DNA of 64,000 bases from Agelaius tricolor. Lineage: Eukaryota; Chordata; Aves; Passeriformes; Icteridae. The stretch's first letter is position 1; each line of letters starts with the position of its first letter. Position numbers and translations under genes: made by a program. Location of the stretch: the NCBI GenBank assembly GCA_023055355.1, contig JALJCS010000001.1:25915881-25979880 (forward strand). The letters are read 5' to 3'. A model generated the notes under the pieces. It saw only the letters and a program-made list of their open reading frames with translations. It had not been told where the DNA came from and ran no database searches. This document shows, in pieces, positions 1-11,780 of this stretch.

Positions 1-1332
1 CCTTCCTCTTGTCTTCTTAAGGAGACATTAATAATGGATTTAATTATTAAACTTTGTCCATAGCATTTTTAACCATGTAATACAAAACCAGCCCATCAAT
101 GAACATCACGGCCAACAGACCTACATTTAATGGAAAGCATTTATAAAAGTAATAATGAAGCCTGCAATACCAAGTAAACCTTGCTGAGTTCCTGGAAGTG
201 CAGGAACACGCACATAGAAACAGAAATACAAACATCAGTAAAAGTGCATCTGCTTGCCTACTTGGTGCTGTTGAGATCCTCTCCAAGTAATTACCATGTG
301 CACAGTTGCCTCACTTGCCCATTCTATAGGGACAGCTCATCCAGCATCAGAGCAGGCATTGTCTCCAAAGGGAGTTGCTAGTCTGGGGATTTAAGTTTTT
401 CTACCATCCTCAAAGCCAGACTATTATGTTGTTATTAGTTTCCTGGTAAATGCAGAGAATTTATTGCTTCAAAAAGAAGCTACACAAATCATTTTTTCAT
501 TGTGATAGCAACAAGAACATCCTGAGTTTCAGCTATTAAGAAAAACTAATTTGTGCTCCAGCTGTCCTTGGTGAATGATACTGAAAGGCTGTGTTTTGTT
601 GGTGTTGTTTTTAGCATACCTGAATGATAAAATAATCCTGGCTGTTCTCTTTTTGTTCTCCTAATGAGAACCTCATGTGATCCCTGAGCAACATCCTAAA
701 AAACTTAAGAGGTCAAACTAATCCCATGTGCAAATTTAATGAATTTTATACAATTAAATCAAGGAGCTTACTTATGAAGAAAAAGTATGAAAACTCTAAT
801 GCTTATTTACTGAAAAGCATTTTCAGATATAAGTGAGGATTTATGTCCAAAATTTGTAATTGTGCATTGTTTCTGCCTACTCCAAATGTTGCACTGGTGG
901 AGGGAACACCTTAAACAACCTCATCCAAAACTTAGTATTCGTGGAATGTTCCTAGTTAAGTTAGGAATATACCTATGAACCAGAGTCAAACACTATTTTA
1001 TCTTATGCAAAGTACATCTTAAACTTCAGCCTGAAGTCCAAACATCTCTACTGATATCCAAAGTGGGTGTTCCAAAACAAGCAATCACCAACTGCCTAAA
1101 TAAACAGTCTGTAGCTGTGTTAAGGATACTGTTATCAAAACTGGTGAAAGAGTGGACTTGGAGCAGCACAGAAACCTAAATTAGCCTGCTAAAAGCACGT
1201 AAGATTTAAATTAGTGCCTCTAGGAATACATTTATGAGCAATGACGTGCTATGACTGTTCTCACAAACAAAGACAAATGAGGCTAAACAAGGCCCATGGG
1301 TTAGAATGTGCAGATTAACAAATTACTGGTGA

Positions 1333-1474
1333 GTCAGCAGCAAGCCTGACAGAGTTCAAGAAGTATTTGGACAATGCTCTCAGGCACATGGTGTGACTCT
1401 TGGGGATGGCCAGGAGCTGGACTCGATGATCCTTGCGGGTCCCTTCCAACTCAGCATTTTCTGTGATTCTGTGA
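1333..1474 (+). mobile_element. CR1 LINE, 5'-truncated 3' end
   Basis: The segment runs from CAAGCCTGACAGAGTTCAAG through GGCACATGGTGTGACTCTTG and CTGGACTCGATGATCC to GGGTCCCTTCCAACTCAGCA. It ends in two degenerate copies of the octamer ATTCTRTG at 1457-1474. This is the typical 3' untranslated end of avian CR1. Only about 140 bp of a roughly 4.5-kb element remain, the usual result of 5' truncation during target-primed reverse transcription. It lies antisense to THADA. Confidence 0.93.
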
Positions 1475-4400
1475 GCTGCTCATACTGGTACACTTCATTT
1501 TCAGCAGGAACAGGACAACAAAAATTTCCCTTCACATTTTGTGTGTACAAGGGTAAATAGGAATTATTGCTCCAGCTTACAGGAAGTTAAGTTTTCAATT
1601 TGAAAACTGGTAAATAAACTTCTGCAGAGAAAGGCTCAATCATTAAAACTATTTTCAAGTTTTGAACTTGGCTGTACAAGACATACAGACCACTAATGAC
1701 CAAAGATAAATAACTGCACTTCTCAATGTGTAGGTTTTAAAGATAGAAATGAAAAAGTGGAAAAGTTATAAAACAGGGAGATGCCAAGTGCAGACATGGC
1801 CTTGGAAGGACAAGAAGGTTCATCTTATGGTGGAAGAAGAGACAAGAGTACTAAAACAAGAGGAGGATTTCACTCTCTGCCAAGGAGGATAAACTTACAT
1901 TCTCCCCACTTCTTGCTGTTTTGAAAGTACAAAAAACCACTTCCAACTCCCAAATAAGGACCACTTCAAAAATCACAAGAGGCTGCTTGCAAAGCTGCAG
2001 AGAGCCATGGGCATTATTGCATCTCTGGCTAGGTATGCCTGCATGTGCCCCTGCTTTGTATGTAACAGTCTGCTCACTAGAAGTCATGACTGTCTCTCCT
2101 AAGAGGCATAGGAGAAAAAAGGCATATTTTGGTTACAGTCTGAGCCATGAAGTCCTGAAACCACAAAGAGGCCACATTCTTGCTTTCCACACAGATGGCC
2201 TAAATGCACCTCGCGTGAAGTTCCTCCTAGGAAGGACCCAAGACTGCTCATCTGCCTGCTGTCACTCACATCGCACTGCCAAAAGCAGAGGGGGAAAGGG
2301 ATACAACAGGCTTGATGGAGTTCCATGGCCATCAAAACTTGGCAAGTCACCATACTCTGTAGGGCTATAAAATACTGAGGAGATAGATTTTCCTCACTCA
2401 ACGCAGTCATAGCTGGATCATGGGAGAATCAGCCAGGTCAAAAGCAAGCAGCAAATATCTCAGCGAACAGTGAACCTCGTGCTGAGCCCGTGCCTAAAAT
2501 AACTTCTCCATGTATTTGTTGTGCAAGCTTGAATCTTGTGCAGGACCCATTTGTATTTTTAACAGCGCCAACCATAAAGCAGAGAGCTGTAAGCAGCAGC
2601 ACTGCAGAGCACTGCAGGGTTATTTGATTTATAAAAACACCGCAGGTGGTCCATTCCAGATGAACCCGTGACTCCTTGCAAAACGCAAAGCCAACTGGTT
2701 TTATACACAGTTGTTCCCCACAAGTCAGTTTCAAGAAAGCCACCTTCTTAGAAGTAAACTCTCCCAGTGCAGACAAGCTCTCAGCTAAGAAATGGCACAT
2801 GGCTAGAGGTTAGCAGAGAATGTTATTTGACTTCTGGCAGAACCTCAAAGTCTTTTCCCCCTCCTGTGGTCTCCAGTAAGTAGGAAGGCGGAAAAAGAAA
2901 ATCCAACTCAAAGTGCTGAAAAGCAGCATCCTACAGCAAAGCCATGCAATGACATGATTTCTCAGATTTTCCAATACCAATACTTTGCCATGCCAAAGGC
3001 TACAAATTAAACAACAAAGATATTTCTGGGACTTCTGTACAACACATTACCAAATCCAAAGGCTGCTCTTCTAGCGTTCTGTATTTATGAAGCAGAAGGC
3101 AGCTCAAGTTACTCTTGTAACTTCCTGGTATGCAGTTGAGCTAAAAACTTTTTAAGTTTTTTGAATTTTTTTTTAAATTTATGAAAAAAATAATTCATAT
3201 GACAGAGCTTTGAACTCTTTCAAAGACTTAGCGTGATAAACTGATCATATTTGAAAGCTTTCATCAGACTAATTTACATCGTTTTGTTCCATCACCTATG
3301 TTCTCCAATAAAACAGATTTTATATCTTTTTTAAATTTCTGTTCTCAAACACCCTGCATCTCCCACATTTGCAAAAAATGCAGTAAACTAACACTGGTGT
3401 GAAGGTGAAGGAAAGCAGTAACATTACTAAACAACTTTAGACTAACAGGTATATTCAAAGCAAAAAAAAAAGAACCACCAAGTGAAGTATAAACACACAG
3501 TGAAAAGATTCAACCATCACCCTAAGAAGTGGATAAAAGGCGGGTCTCATTCAAAACATAAAAAATGAAAATATTTGTTTTGAAATGTTACTGTTTTGAA
3601 GGTGCAAAAAAAAGCCAAGAAGAAAAAGCAACCATGCCCCATCAGTATGAGAAGTCTGCCTTCACAACAGATAGAAAATACCAGCTGAAAAAGGGATGCT
3701 TCATGAAATTCGATTTGGGGAATATGACCCATTATTTTATTCTCTAAAGGAAAATCAGGGCGTAGCATGGAGAAGAAAAAAGAGATTAGTATATTACATG
3801 GAATGTGCAACAGAATCTTGAGCTATTCTACACCAATAAATCCTGATGAGAGGAAATAACATTCTGGCCCTGAAAAGGCAAAGAAAACCCTAAAACCAAA
3901 ACCCAAACAAAAAAAACCCCACCCAGTTCAGGAAACCATTGAAAACTTTAATCTTTCCTCCAAATACATACACATGACAACTGAGCCTCATTTTTAAGAA
4001 CTACATATGCAATCCAAAGTTTTGCAATTCAAGATTTTCAGAGAAGTTTGTTCCATAGTACAAACGAAGTACATAGTTGAAAGAACACCAGCAAGAACTT
4101 AACAGAACTAGCACAGAAATGTGATTGAAATTTGATGTTTGGAAATAATTCCCCAGATTCACAAACCACTTTCCTGTTATTTTAACTTTTTTTTAGCCAT
4201 TTAAGATTAACAGTGAGAGCCTCTTATACCCTCTTTTCAAATAGTCTCTGCCCTGCAGTATCGGTGACATGGTAAATTATCTCCTTATGGAAAAGGCAGA
4301 AAAGCCAGATGGGGATCCATTAACTTCTCTCTGTGGTGCTCACTCTCTTTGCCTGAACAGAAATAAGGCAGGAATGTCTGTACATGACTGAAGGTCCAGC

Positions 4401-4805
4401 CAGCCATCACCCTCTCTGACAGCAGCAGATGCCTACCAAGAAGTCGAACAACAGGGCAAGAATAAAGCGCTGGTTTCCTAATAGGCTCTCCCAACACCCA
4501 GAAACCCACACACACACAGTTTCACAACTCAGTTTCCAAGCAACCTTCTAAAAGTCCTTTAGAACAAGAAAAAGGAAAAGCAAGAACAAGACCCTCACAC
4601 TCCACTGTTGATCACAGAGCAGTTGTTCAACTTCACCCAGTCAACCACCAACAGTAAAGCTGCACACTGAATGTGGGACACTAAAATGACCAGAAAACAC
4701 CATTTCAATATCCTTTTTTGTTTGGGCTGCTTCTTGGAGGTTTTTCCATTTGCTTTTTTTTTTTAAATGACACCACCACACTGAATTCATTTATTTAAAG
4801 CAAAA

Positions 4806-4898
4806 GGGGAGGGAGGCAGGGAGGGAGGCAGGAAGGAAGGAAGGAAGGCAGGCAGGAAGGCAGGCAGGAAGGAAGGCAGGCAGGCAGGAAGGAAGGCC
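4806..4898 (+). repeat. Compound GGAA/GGCA tetranucleotide microsatellite
   Basis: About 93 bp of interspersed GGAA, GGGA and GGCA units, all purine except for the single C of each GGCA. It has no coding potential and is likely length-polymorphic. Confidence 0.93.
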
Positions 4899-6670
4899 TT
4901 AGCTCAAAGTGTGCAAGAATGTAAAGTACATTTGAAATTTGCTAAAATAGTTTCCATCAGTTAAAATCCCTATGCTTTAAGTCAGTATTGCAAGGCTGAT
5001 GCTCGTAATACAAAATTTTACTATCTGGGGAGAAAGACATTCTAAAATCCTTTATGTATAGCATTAACTGCATTGTTGAGAACTATGACAAGGAGGCTAC
5101 AACAGACTGACAAAATTAAAATGTGCTGCTGACAGGGATATCAGCACATACAGCTTTTTACAGGCAAGTGAAAGAGAAAACACTTCTCTTCAGGAAAACA
5201 CCTTTACTGTGCACAAGATTTTCTTAGAGAGGGCCTGAAAAGCTTTCATTTTCAGAGATGATAATAAAATAATTTTTAAAAACTCATTAAAACCCCAACC
5301 AGTCATCAATAAAATTGATGTATTAAAAAGAGTGGCTCTGAAAAAAATAGTTTGGAAATAGAATTTATTTAAAATCTGTAATGAATGGAGCCTGGCCTTT
5401 ACATATTTGATGCAAGAAGAAGAGGTTTGAATTACTTAGCATGAGTTTCTTTCTACTGAATTTGGTCTCTAGTGTTTGGGTTTTTACTCTTTATAACAGT
5501 ATCAGTTATTAACTATTAAATTAGTTATGCAAATTAACATTCTCATTTAAACACTTCAAAATGCTTATGCTGATTCAAGTGAAAAGGTCCACCAAATCCA
5601 CCATGGTGTCTCCAGCTGGGGCAGAGAGCAGATGCACAGGAAATAAATGCAGGCATAACAATAGCGACATTTGCCAAAACCTCTGTCTCAACCCTCAAGG
5701 TTGCTGAAGAATTTCTTAAGCCAATTGTGATGCCTACATACTCAGTAACCTCACTGGACTTTCCCTCCATGACTCCATTAAATTGTTGTTTAAAAATTTA
5801 GACAGCCTTAAAACCAAGACTATCTTGTATCATAGGGTTCCATAGCCAAATTAAAATTACATTAAAAACTTCATTAGTTGGTTTCTTTTACATCTGCCAC
5901 CTTGGACAGAATGCTAATTTCCTGTCCCTTTCTATGTGACTCATATTTCACATCCCTCAGTTGTCCTTTTTCCGTTATTAAAAAAAAAAATCTCAGCCTA
6001 TTTAATCAGTCCCCAAGTAGAAACTGTTCTATGCTTGTCAGTCTTTATACAGCTTCTGATTCCTACTGTATCTTCTTTGGGATTTACACTATATTTAAAT
6101 ATACAACACAGATTAATACACAAACACAGATGGGGGGGTTTTCTGTGTTTTCCTTCAGACTTTTTATGATATTTGCCCCCTCCCCTACTGGACATTCCCA
6201 AGAACAAGAGGAACTTTTTTCAAACAAAAAATCTGCTCAGTCAACCATTCTTTCCCCAGGTAAAGTCCAGACTTTGTTTATGAGCACCATTTTCTAATTA
6301 TTTCCACCAAGTTTCATCTGCCATATCATTACTATCATTCTTTGAGGAGACACTTCTGTAATTCCCAAAGATCAACTCTATCTTCATTACCCCAACTCAG
6401 TTAACACTAATAGATTTCCCCCACCCACTAGACACCCCTCTTCTCCAAACCTCTAAGGATTTTGGTTTTGATGTTTAGAAAATGACTCAGGTTTTATCAG
6501 AGATCCACACTAGCTGCACTGGTGGCCTCATGTCACAGTGCAAAATGTGGGATATTCCCAATTATCTATCTGTGCAAGGACCGGTGCTCTTGTTCCCAAC
6601 TGATTCCTTTAGAGTTTTGGCTAGGAATTCTCATAGGTAAAAATTCTCAAAAGCAATTGCTGAGATAAAG

Positions 6671-6791
6671 TAGAGAAGGAAAGAGGGAAAGAAAGACAGA
6701 AAGAGGAAGAGAGAGAGAACAAAAAGAGGAAGAGAGGAGAGGAGAAAGAGCAAAAGGGAAAGAAGAGAGAGCAGGAGAGAGAGCAGGAGAG
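6671..6791 (+). repeat. Homopurine (GA-rich) tract, about 120 bp
   Basis: Nearly every base is A or G, with only four C interruptions. The end carries a repeated GAGAGAGCAGGAGAG motif. It lies about 480 bp from the THADA exon at 7276-7391, on its 3' intronic side, and on the THADA transcript it would be a long pyrimidine run. Confidence 0.9.
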
Positions 6792-7275
6792 CTTGTTAGT
6801 TAGTTATACAAAGGTCACCTGAAGATGAACTGAGGAAAAATGTTTCCCAATCTATCTTGGATTGTTTGTGGGCAGCCAAACACTTTTAGTTAAACAACTG
6901 CTGTGACATTTCCCCACTAATTTTCTGTAAAGGTCAAAGTCAGAAAAACATTAACATAAAAACCTCATATATGTGGCAAATTTTTCTTAGCCAAGAAGCA
7001 CCAGTTATCCTCAAAATGTCTAGTTCTGTAGGAATGTTCATTCACAGTTATTTTTTTCTTTAATGACTAGACTACAATGTTTGGAAAAAAAAAAATCTTA
7101 CTTTTGGAAAAAAAAATCACCTTGATTAAAAATCAGCAAGTCAATAAGGCATCTAAATTTTACATATTTTAACATGATCTGTCCACCTTGCTAAAATAAT
7201 AGCTCAAAAAATCAAGCAAGTCTTCCATACATTAATAAACTGTTTATAAATCAGATATTTTGTGTTTAATCTTAC

Positions 7276-7391
7276 CTTTTAGCCAGCCACAGCTTGGTTC
7301 CCACACAGGTAATGATGTCACGCAGCCCCTGCTGGAAGTCTGAACTAACAAACTGGTTTGATTCGAGGTACGACTGCAGCAAGTGAAAAAT
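7276..7391 (-). CDS. THADA: THADA internal exon (fourth of four)
   Basis: This 116-bp exon follows HGTLLQ of the previous exon in phase 0. It reads IFHLLQSYLESNQFVSSDF, QQGLRDIITCVG and TKLWLAKR, then leaves with AG (phase 2; Arg if the next exon starts with a purine). The join HGTLLQ-IFHLLQ and the closing KLWLAKR reproduce the mammalian HGTLLQVFHLLQ ... KLWLAKR arrangement, which I recall well. The acceptor is a long T tract ending TTTAG (AG at 7393-7392). The donor is GTAAG at 7275-7271. It is too short and too spliced to appear as a long open frame. The next exon, which in mammals begins near NPCLVTRAVY, was not found between 1 and 7275. Confidence 0.95.
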
Positions 7392-8851
7392 CTAAATTAA
7401 AAAAAAAAATCAAATTAAGAGTTTCTAGCCACCGCTTTTCCATTAAATAACTATAAGATGAAACAGTTGTCTGCAAAATGAACAACCATTACTCAAGGAA
7501 AAACATGTATTCACTTGGCCTCACAGCAGATAGAATCCTTAAATCCTTAAGTTGCCCCATCTTTAAAACCCATTTTTCACACAAAACAACAGGAAGTGCT
7601 GGAAGATGTTAACCTCCATGAAGTCAAAAGAAGGCAGCTGGATGAATAGCGCTTCTCTGGCCCTTTCCAACTTAAACATCCCTCAACTTTCAGCTTTCTT
7701 GCTGTGCCATTTGCTCCCCAGTACCAGCACAACTGCCTGGGGAGCAGACTGGCAGCTTGGCACACTGGATGGAGCAAGGCTGCTTGCACTGTACCAAGGA
7801 GACAGGGAAGGGAATTACCATCTATAACCACTCTGAAGTGCTGACAGAAAAGCATCTTTATTCCTGCTCCTGAGAACTTCATTCCAGGCCCCATGAAGCA
7901 GGGAGATACTCACACTTACCCTTTCTGAGGACTGAGCTGCTGCACTGGGGTTCTGCTCTTTCTCCCCCAGAGTTTCATTTAAAAGCCTAATAGACATGTC
8001 CCTTGATGAAGGGAAGAATTCAAGGTACCAGAATAGAAAGCAAGACTGTAGATTTCTGGTCAGATAGTTAAAACAAAAAAATGTATGTTCTCAGAGACCC
8101 CCCTTGCTATTTAAAAACGGGTTTTTCCAAGTAGCATAGAATAGATAGACATGTTAAGAAAAAAAATTGTTAAGAAAAAAAGTATAGTCATCTAAGCATG
8201 AGATTAAAACATTGGGTAGTAGAAGAAAGCTGATACCAACTGCAGAGTGGAGAGGGGCTCTCCAAGCCCAGCCCCTGTAGTGCCATCCTGCATGTGGCAG
8301 AGGGTGCATGACACACACCTGACACGAGTGACACCACCCCTATTATCCCACCTGGTTTTAACTTCCCATTCACACACAAGTGAACAGGAAACACCTTGGT
8401 GAGGTAATTTCTAAAGGGGAACACATGGAAAGATGTGTTGCACTAGTGAAGCCTAACGGAAAAGATCTTACTCAGCATAAGGAATTTTGCCTTACAGCCT
8501 CAAAACTGGAAATTCTGTTCACTTACACAGCTAAGTTACATTTACAGAAAGGGCTTCTATGCAAATTGAAAAAGTACATCCCCCATTATTTACTGAACCG
8601 TGTGCAGAATTTAGGAAGCTTAAGAGATATTATCAGACCATTTCTGAAAATACATATTGTGAGCATTTGATATGGAAACACTCTTGATATATAAGAGTAT
8701 TAACACTTCATACTTGCAAAGTGACAATTTAGTGACTAATGGATCAAGCTGGGGCCTTCACTCTGGGAAAAGAAAAACCTTTGTATGCAGACTTTTAGAT
8801 CTCAGATCATGATTTCCCACATTCCAGCTGTCACTTGCTCTGGGGTTTCTA

Positions 8852-8876
8852 TTTTTTTGTTTGTTTGCTTGTTTTG
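8852..8876 (+). repeat. (TTTG)n-like simple repeat
   Basis: A short run of TTTG/CTTG units with no other recognisable content. Confidence 0.7.
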
Positions 8877-8989
8877 GAAACACAAGCACTGCCACATAGC
8901 ATTAACTTGACACAATTTCATCTGGGTTATTTTCTGTGAAATCGTTCAAGTGGAAAAACAGCTGCAGTCGTTTCAAATAAGCACAGAAA

Positions 8990-9220
8990 CAGAAGAGATG
9001 TCAAGAGACTATCTAATCCATACAAACAGAGGCAGGGTTTAAACATTCTTCAATGAAACAAATGCCTGACTGTCCCAATCCTAAAAACAACCAAGAAAGC
9101 AGATTCCAGAACACTTGTATGCAACTCCTCTAGTCTTTCGCCCTCAAAATCCAAGCTCTTGAGGTAAGGTGTTCCTGTCTGCTCCCACTCCTGCCCTCTC
9201 AGCAAACAACTTTTCTCTGG
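8990..9220 (-). mobile_element. Old, diverged CR1/L3-like 3' fragment
   Basis: The pattern GTCAAGAGACTATCTAATCC, then AGGCAGGGTTTAAA, ACAAATGCCTGACTG, CCTAAAAACAACC and GATTCCAGAACACTT resembles the reverse complement of an old CR1/L3 3' region (compare '...CAAGAGATCATCTAGTCC...CCTAAAAACCTCC...GATTCCACAACCTCC'). Similarity fades after about 9130, and the boundary at 9220 is a guess. It is sense relative to THADA. The call is from remembered consensus patterns only. Confidence 0.42.
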
Positions 9221-9453
9221 ACACTATTCAGTCAGTCCAGATTTTTTCCTAGTGAGGCACTTATTAAACACAGAGATCCCACTGGGGCCCTTTGACAGGA
9301 ACAATGAAATAAACTCCTGTCTCCCTTTGTCAGCAGGTGCTCTGTAGGCAAGACACATCCTGGAGAAGTAGCTCGTCTACTGTTTTTTAAAAATCTTCTG
9401 GAGTCCTCTGAACTGAACATCATTTTGTTGACACCATCTTTCTACAATGGCCT

Positions 9454-9523
9454 TTCCAAGATCCTTTTGAATCTTTATCTTTTAATTCCAAGACCTTTTG
9501 AATCTTTGAATCTTTATCTTTTT
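9454..9523 (+). repeat. Imperfect direct duplication, about 30-38 bp unit
   Basis: TTCCAAGATCCTTTTGAATC...TTTATCTTTT (9454-9483) is repeated at 9486-9523. The second copy has an extra internal TTTGAATC-type duplication. Confidence 0.75.
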
Positions 9524-9569
9524 CTACAAAACACTTTGCAGAAGTGCAAAGCTTGCAAACATTTTGAAG

Positions 9570-9597
9570 TGTCACCAGAGATGTCACCAGAGATGTC
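9570..9597 (+). repeat. 12-bp tandem repeat
   Basis: TGTCACCAGAGA occurs twice in tandem (9570-9581 and 9582-9593), followed by the start of a third unit (TGTC). Confidence 0.9.
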
Positions 9598-11156
9598 TTT
9601 GCCCTCTCCTTTAGTCTGCTCTTTCCTGTGCAAGTGTTTGCTTATTAAAATGGTTTACGTAAATACCTACTCAAATTAACCTTCTCCATCAAGGCACCAA
9701 GGCACTAAGCTATCACTACTAATAGCTTCTCTATATTTTTTGTGGCTTGCCCTTAATGCCTGTTAAGTCATAGACATGATAGAAGAAGAAGAACGAAAAT
9801 GGAAAATAATATTTATGCAGAAGCTTTTTATATCCTCTGCTAATTGAAAACCATTTGGTGCCTTAACCTTTCCAATTTTATTCTTCTGTGCTTGTATTCA
9901 TTTCCAGGAACAACAATGGATTTACCCCTAAGCAATAATATAAAATCTGTTACACAATTATGAAGGGGCTATCATATTTTTTCCTAGCAGCTTAAATTAA
10001 TTTAATCTCTTCAGCTCTGAAAACAACTCTCAAAGTGCCTTCCATGTAATGCAGAAGTAGTTTGACAGTTCAAATTAAAGGTTTTGAAAGAGAAAGATTG
10101 TGTGTACTAAGGAGGTAAAATTGGTGGATTTAAATTTGTCCAGGTAGGAAATTAAGTACTGAAAATGCAACTCCTCTGGAGTTAATTCTTTGTATGAACT
10201 GATCCTTTCAATACTATTCAGATGGTAAAAATCACGGGATATGAGCCCTATTTGAATAGTAGAATAAGAAGGTGCAACTCATGTCAGAGTTTGATGCACT
10301 CTTGAAAAGTGCTTGCATCCATTAAAGAAAACGTTCAACTACAATTTAGCCTGTTTTGACTTTTCCTAACATACAAAAAATCCTGTTTTTCTTGTTATTT
10401 CACCACAAGTCCTCTATCTTTTATTCAGGCACCCTCACCATATTTTAGACACCTAAAAAGCTTTTCCCACAAAGAAATTCTTCTCTCAGCATGAGATTTT
10501 AGAATGTCTAAGCTAAAGTGGAAATTGTAATTAACATCAGCATGTTTTATACAAAGCCTTACTTTATGTAAGTGAAAACCAGAGGCAACCAAACAAGCAA
10601 TGTGTAAAAGTTAACCTCAGTAGCTCTCCACTTCCATCTCATGTGATGTGTCATTCTTTGGCTTCCATGATCTAAGACTACAAGCCAGGCAATGAGGAGT
10701 TTGCCAGTTTGCATGAGGAGGTAGCAAGTTTTATGAGACTGTTTGATATAGCTAATAAAATAGACAGGCTTTCCAGTGCATGGCTCTCCTAAAGTCCAAA
10801 ATACTACAAGATTTAAAACCCTCTGCTGAATTCCTCACACATAAATGCAGTGAGGTCATGGTGCTCCTCGTGTATGTGGCATTGTTTTTTTATTACACAA
10901 AGGCAATATATTAAAGATTTTTTTTTCTTTTTTAAAGGTAGTTTTACCAAAGATTTGTGCTATCTGTGGAGGAAGGTTTATGCTGGCTGCCAGTGGTTCT
11001 CTTTAATGGATACAACACTTCACTGAGACAAAGATTGTTTGTAGTTCTGCGGAATCCTGCATTAAAGATGGTGAGTTCATGGATGCCCAGAAACTTCTTC
11101 CTCCCCTGTGCAGGCTGTTCAGGAGCCAGGATATTACACCAACAGGACAGCAGAGA

Positions 11157-11743
11157 TGTGGGAACCCAGGACATCCCTCTGGCTGCCCGGAATGGCCAAG
11201 ACCCCTGCCAGGGGGCTCAGAAGCCCTGGCACGGAGCCTAAAACACCTGTGGGTTTGATTATGACCTGTGGAGCAAATTACCAACCTCATATGAAGATCA
11301 GCAAGCCACAACAGTTCAGGTAGAATAATAGTGAAGTTATCATGGGGTGGAAAAGTAGATTTTGGGGTTTCTAGAATGGGGGTTTCAAGAGGCAAGATGG
11401 AGGGATCTGGGCGTGTCCAGCCTTTCTCCTTCTTCTTCTTGGCCTCCATCTTCTGCTGTGATGTTGGCACTTTTAGATTAGTTTAGAGTAGAAGCTCACT
11501 GTCTAACATAGGTGATAGGTATTGGAAAGTAATTGTAAACATTGTACACATAGTTTTTAGGATAAAGACATAACACCGCCGCGGGGGCAGGCAGAGTGCC
11601 TGGAACTGTCCTGCTGGACGGACCTCGGCAGGGCAGCAGAAAATTTTTTATAGATAAGGAACAATAAACAACCTTGAGACTGAGAAATGAAGAGCCCCAA
11701 CTCATTCTTCAAGCGCTCGGGCTGGGAAAAGAGATTTTGAACA
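11157..11743 (+). mobile_element. Passerine endogenous retrovirus LTR, apparently solo (3' boundary uncertain)
   Basis: It begins TGTGGGAACCCAGGACATCC and includes GAATGGCCAAGACCCCTGCC, CTTGGCCTCCATCTTCTGCT (about 11436) and AACACCGCCGCGGGGGCAGG (11572). It has an AATAAA at 11663-11668 and ends near AGAGATTTTGAACA. I recognise these blocks from abundant songbird ERVK-type LTRs. No coding region, polypurine tract or second LTR is visible nearby. No target-site duplication is obvious: the six bases before are CAGAGA and those after are ATCTCG. An alternative end is CA at 11754-11755, immediately followed by TGG at 11756. It is oriented antisense to THADA. The family assignment is from memory. 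Confidence 0.85.
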
Positions 11744-11744
11744 A

Positions 11745-11780
11745 TCTCGGGGTCATGGCAACCAGCAAAAGATCCCGAGA
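11745..11780. repeat. Inverted repeat at the 3' edge of the first LTR
   Basis: TCTCGGGGTC (11745-11754) pairs with GATCCCGAGA (11771-11780) with one G-T type mismatch, around a 16-base loop. It overlaps the disputed LTR end. Confidence 0.6.

Larger units (their letters stand above)
1..7275 (-). other. THADA: THADA intron, 5' portion only (following exon lies outside)
   Basis: The intron begins at the GTAAG donor 7275-7271 and continues past the left edge. It holds one CR1 3' end (1333-1474), a GGAA/GGCA microsatellite (4806-4898) and a purine tract (6671-6791). The remaining sequence is AT-rich. The open frames at 1921-2370 and 5878-6297 have no recognisable domain and look fortuitous. Nothing else is supported. 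Confidence 0.8.

Noticed and set aside
1921..2370. 149-codon plus-strand open frame
   Set aside because: It starts at TTG, has no recognisable motif, and opposing frames are equally open.
11003..11470. 155-codon minus-strand open frame
   Set aside because: It is antisense across the start of the retroviral LTR and does not resemble a retroviral or host protein.
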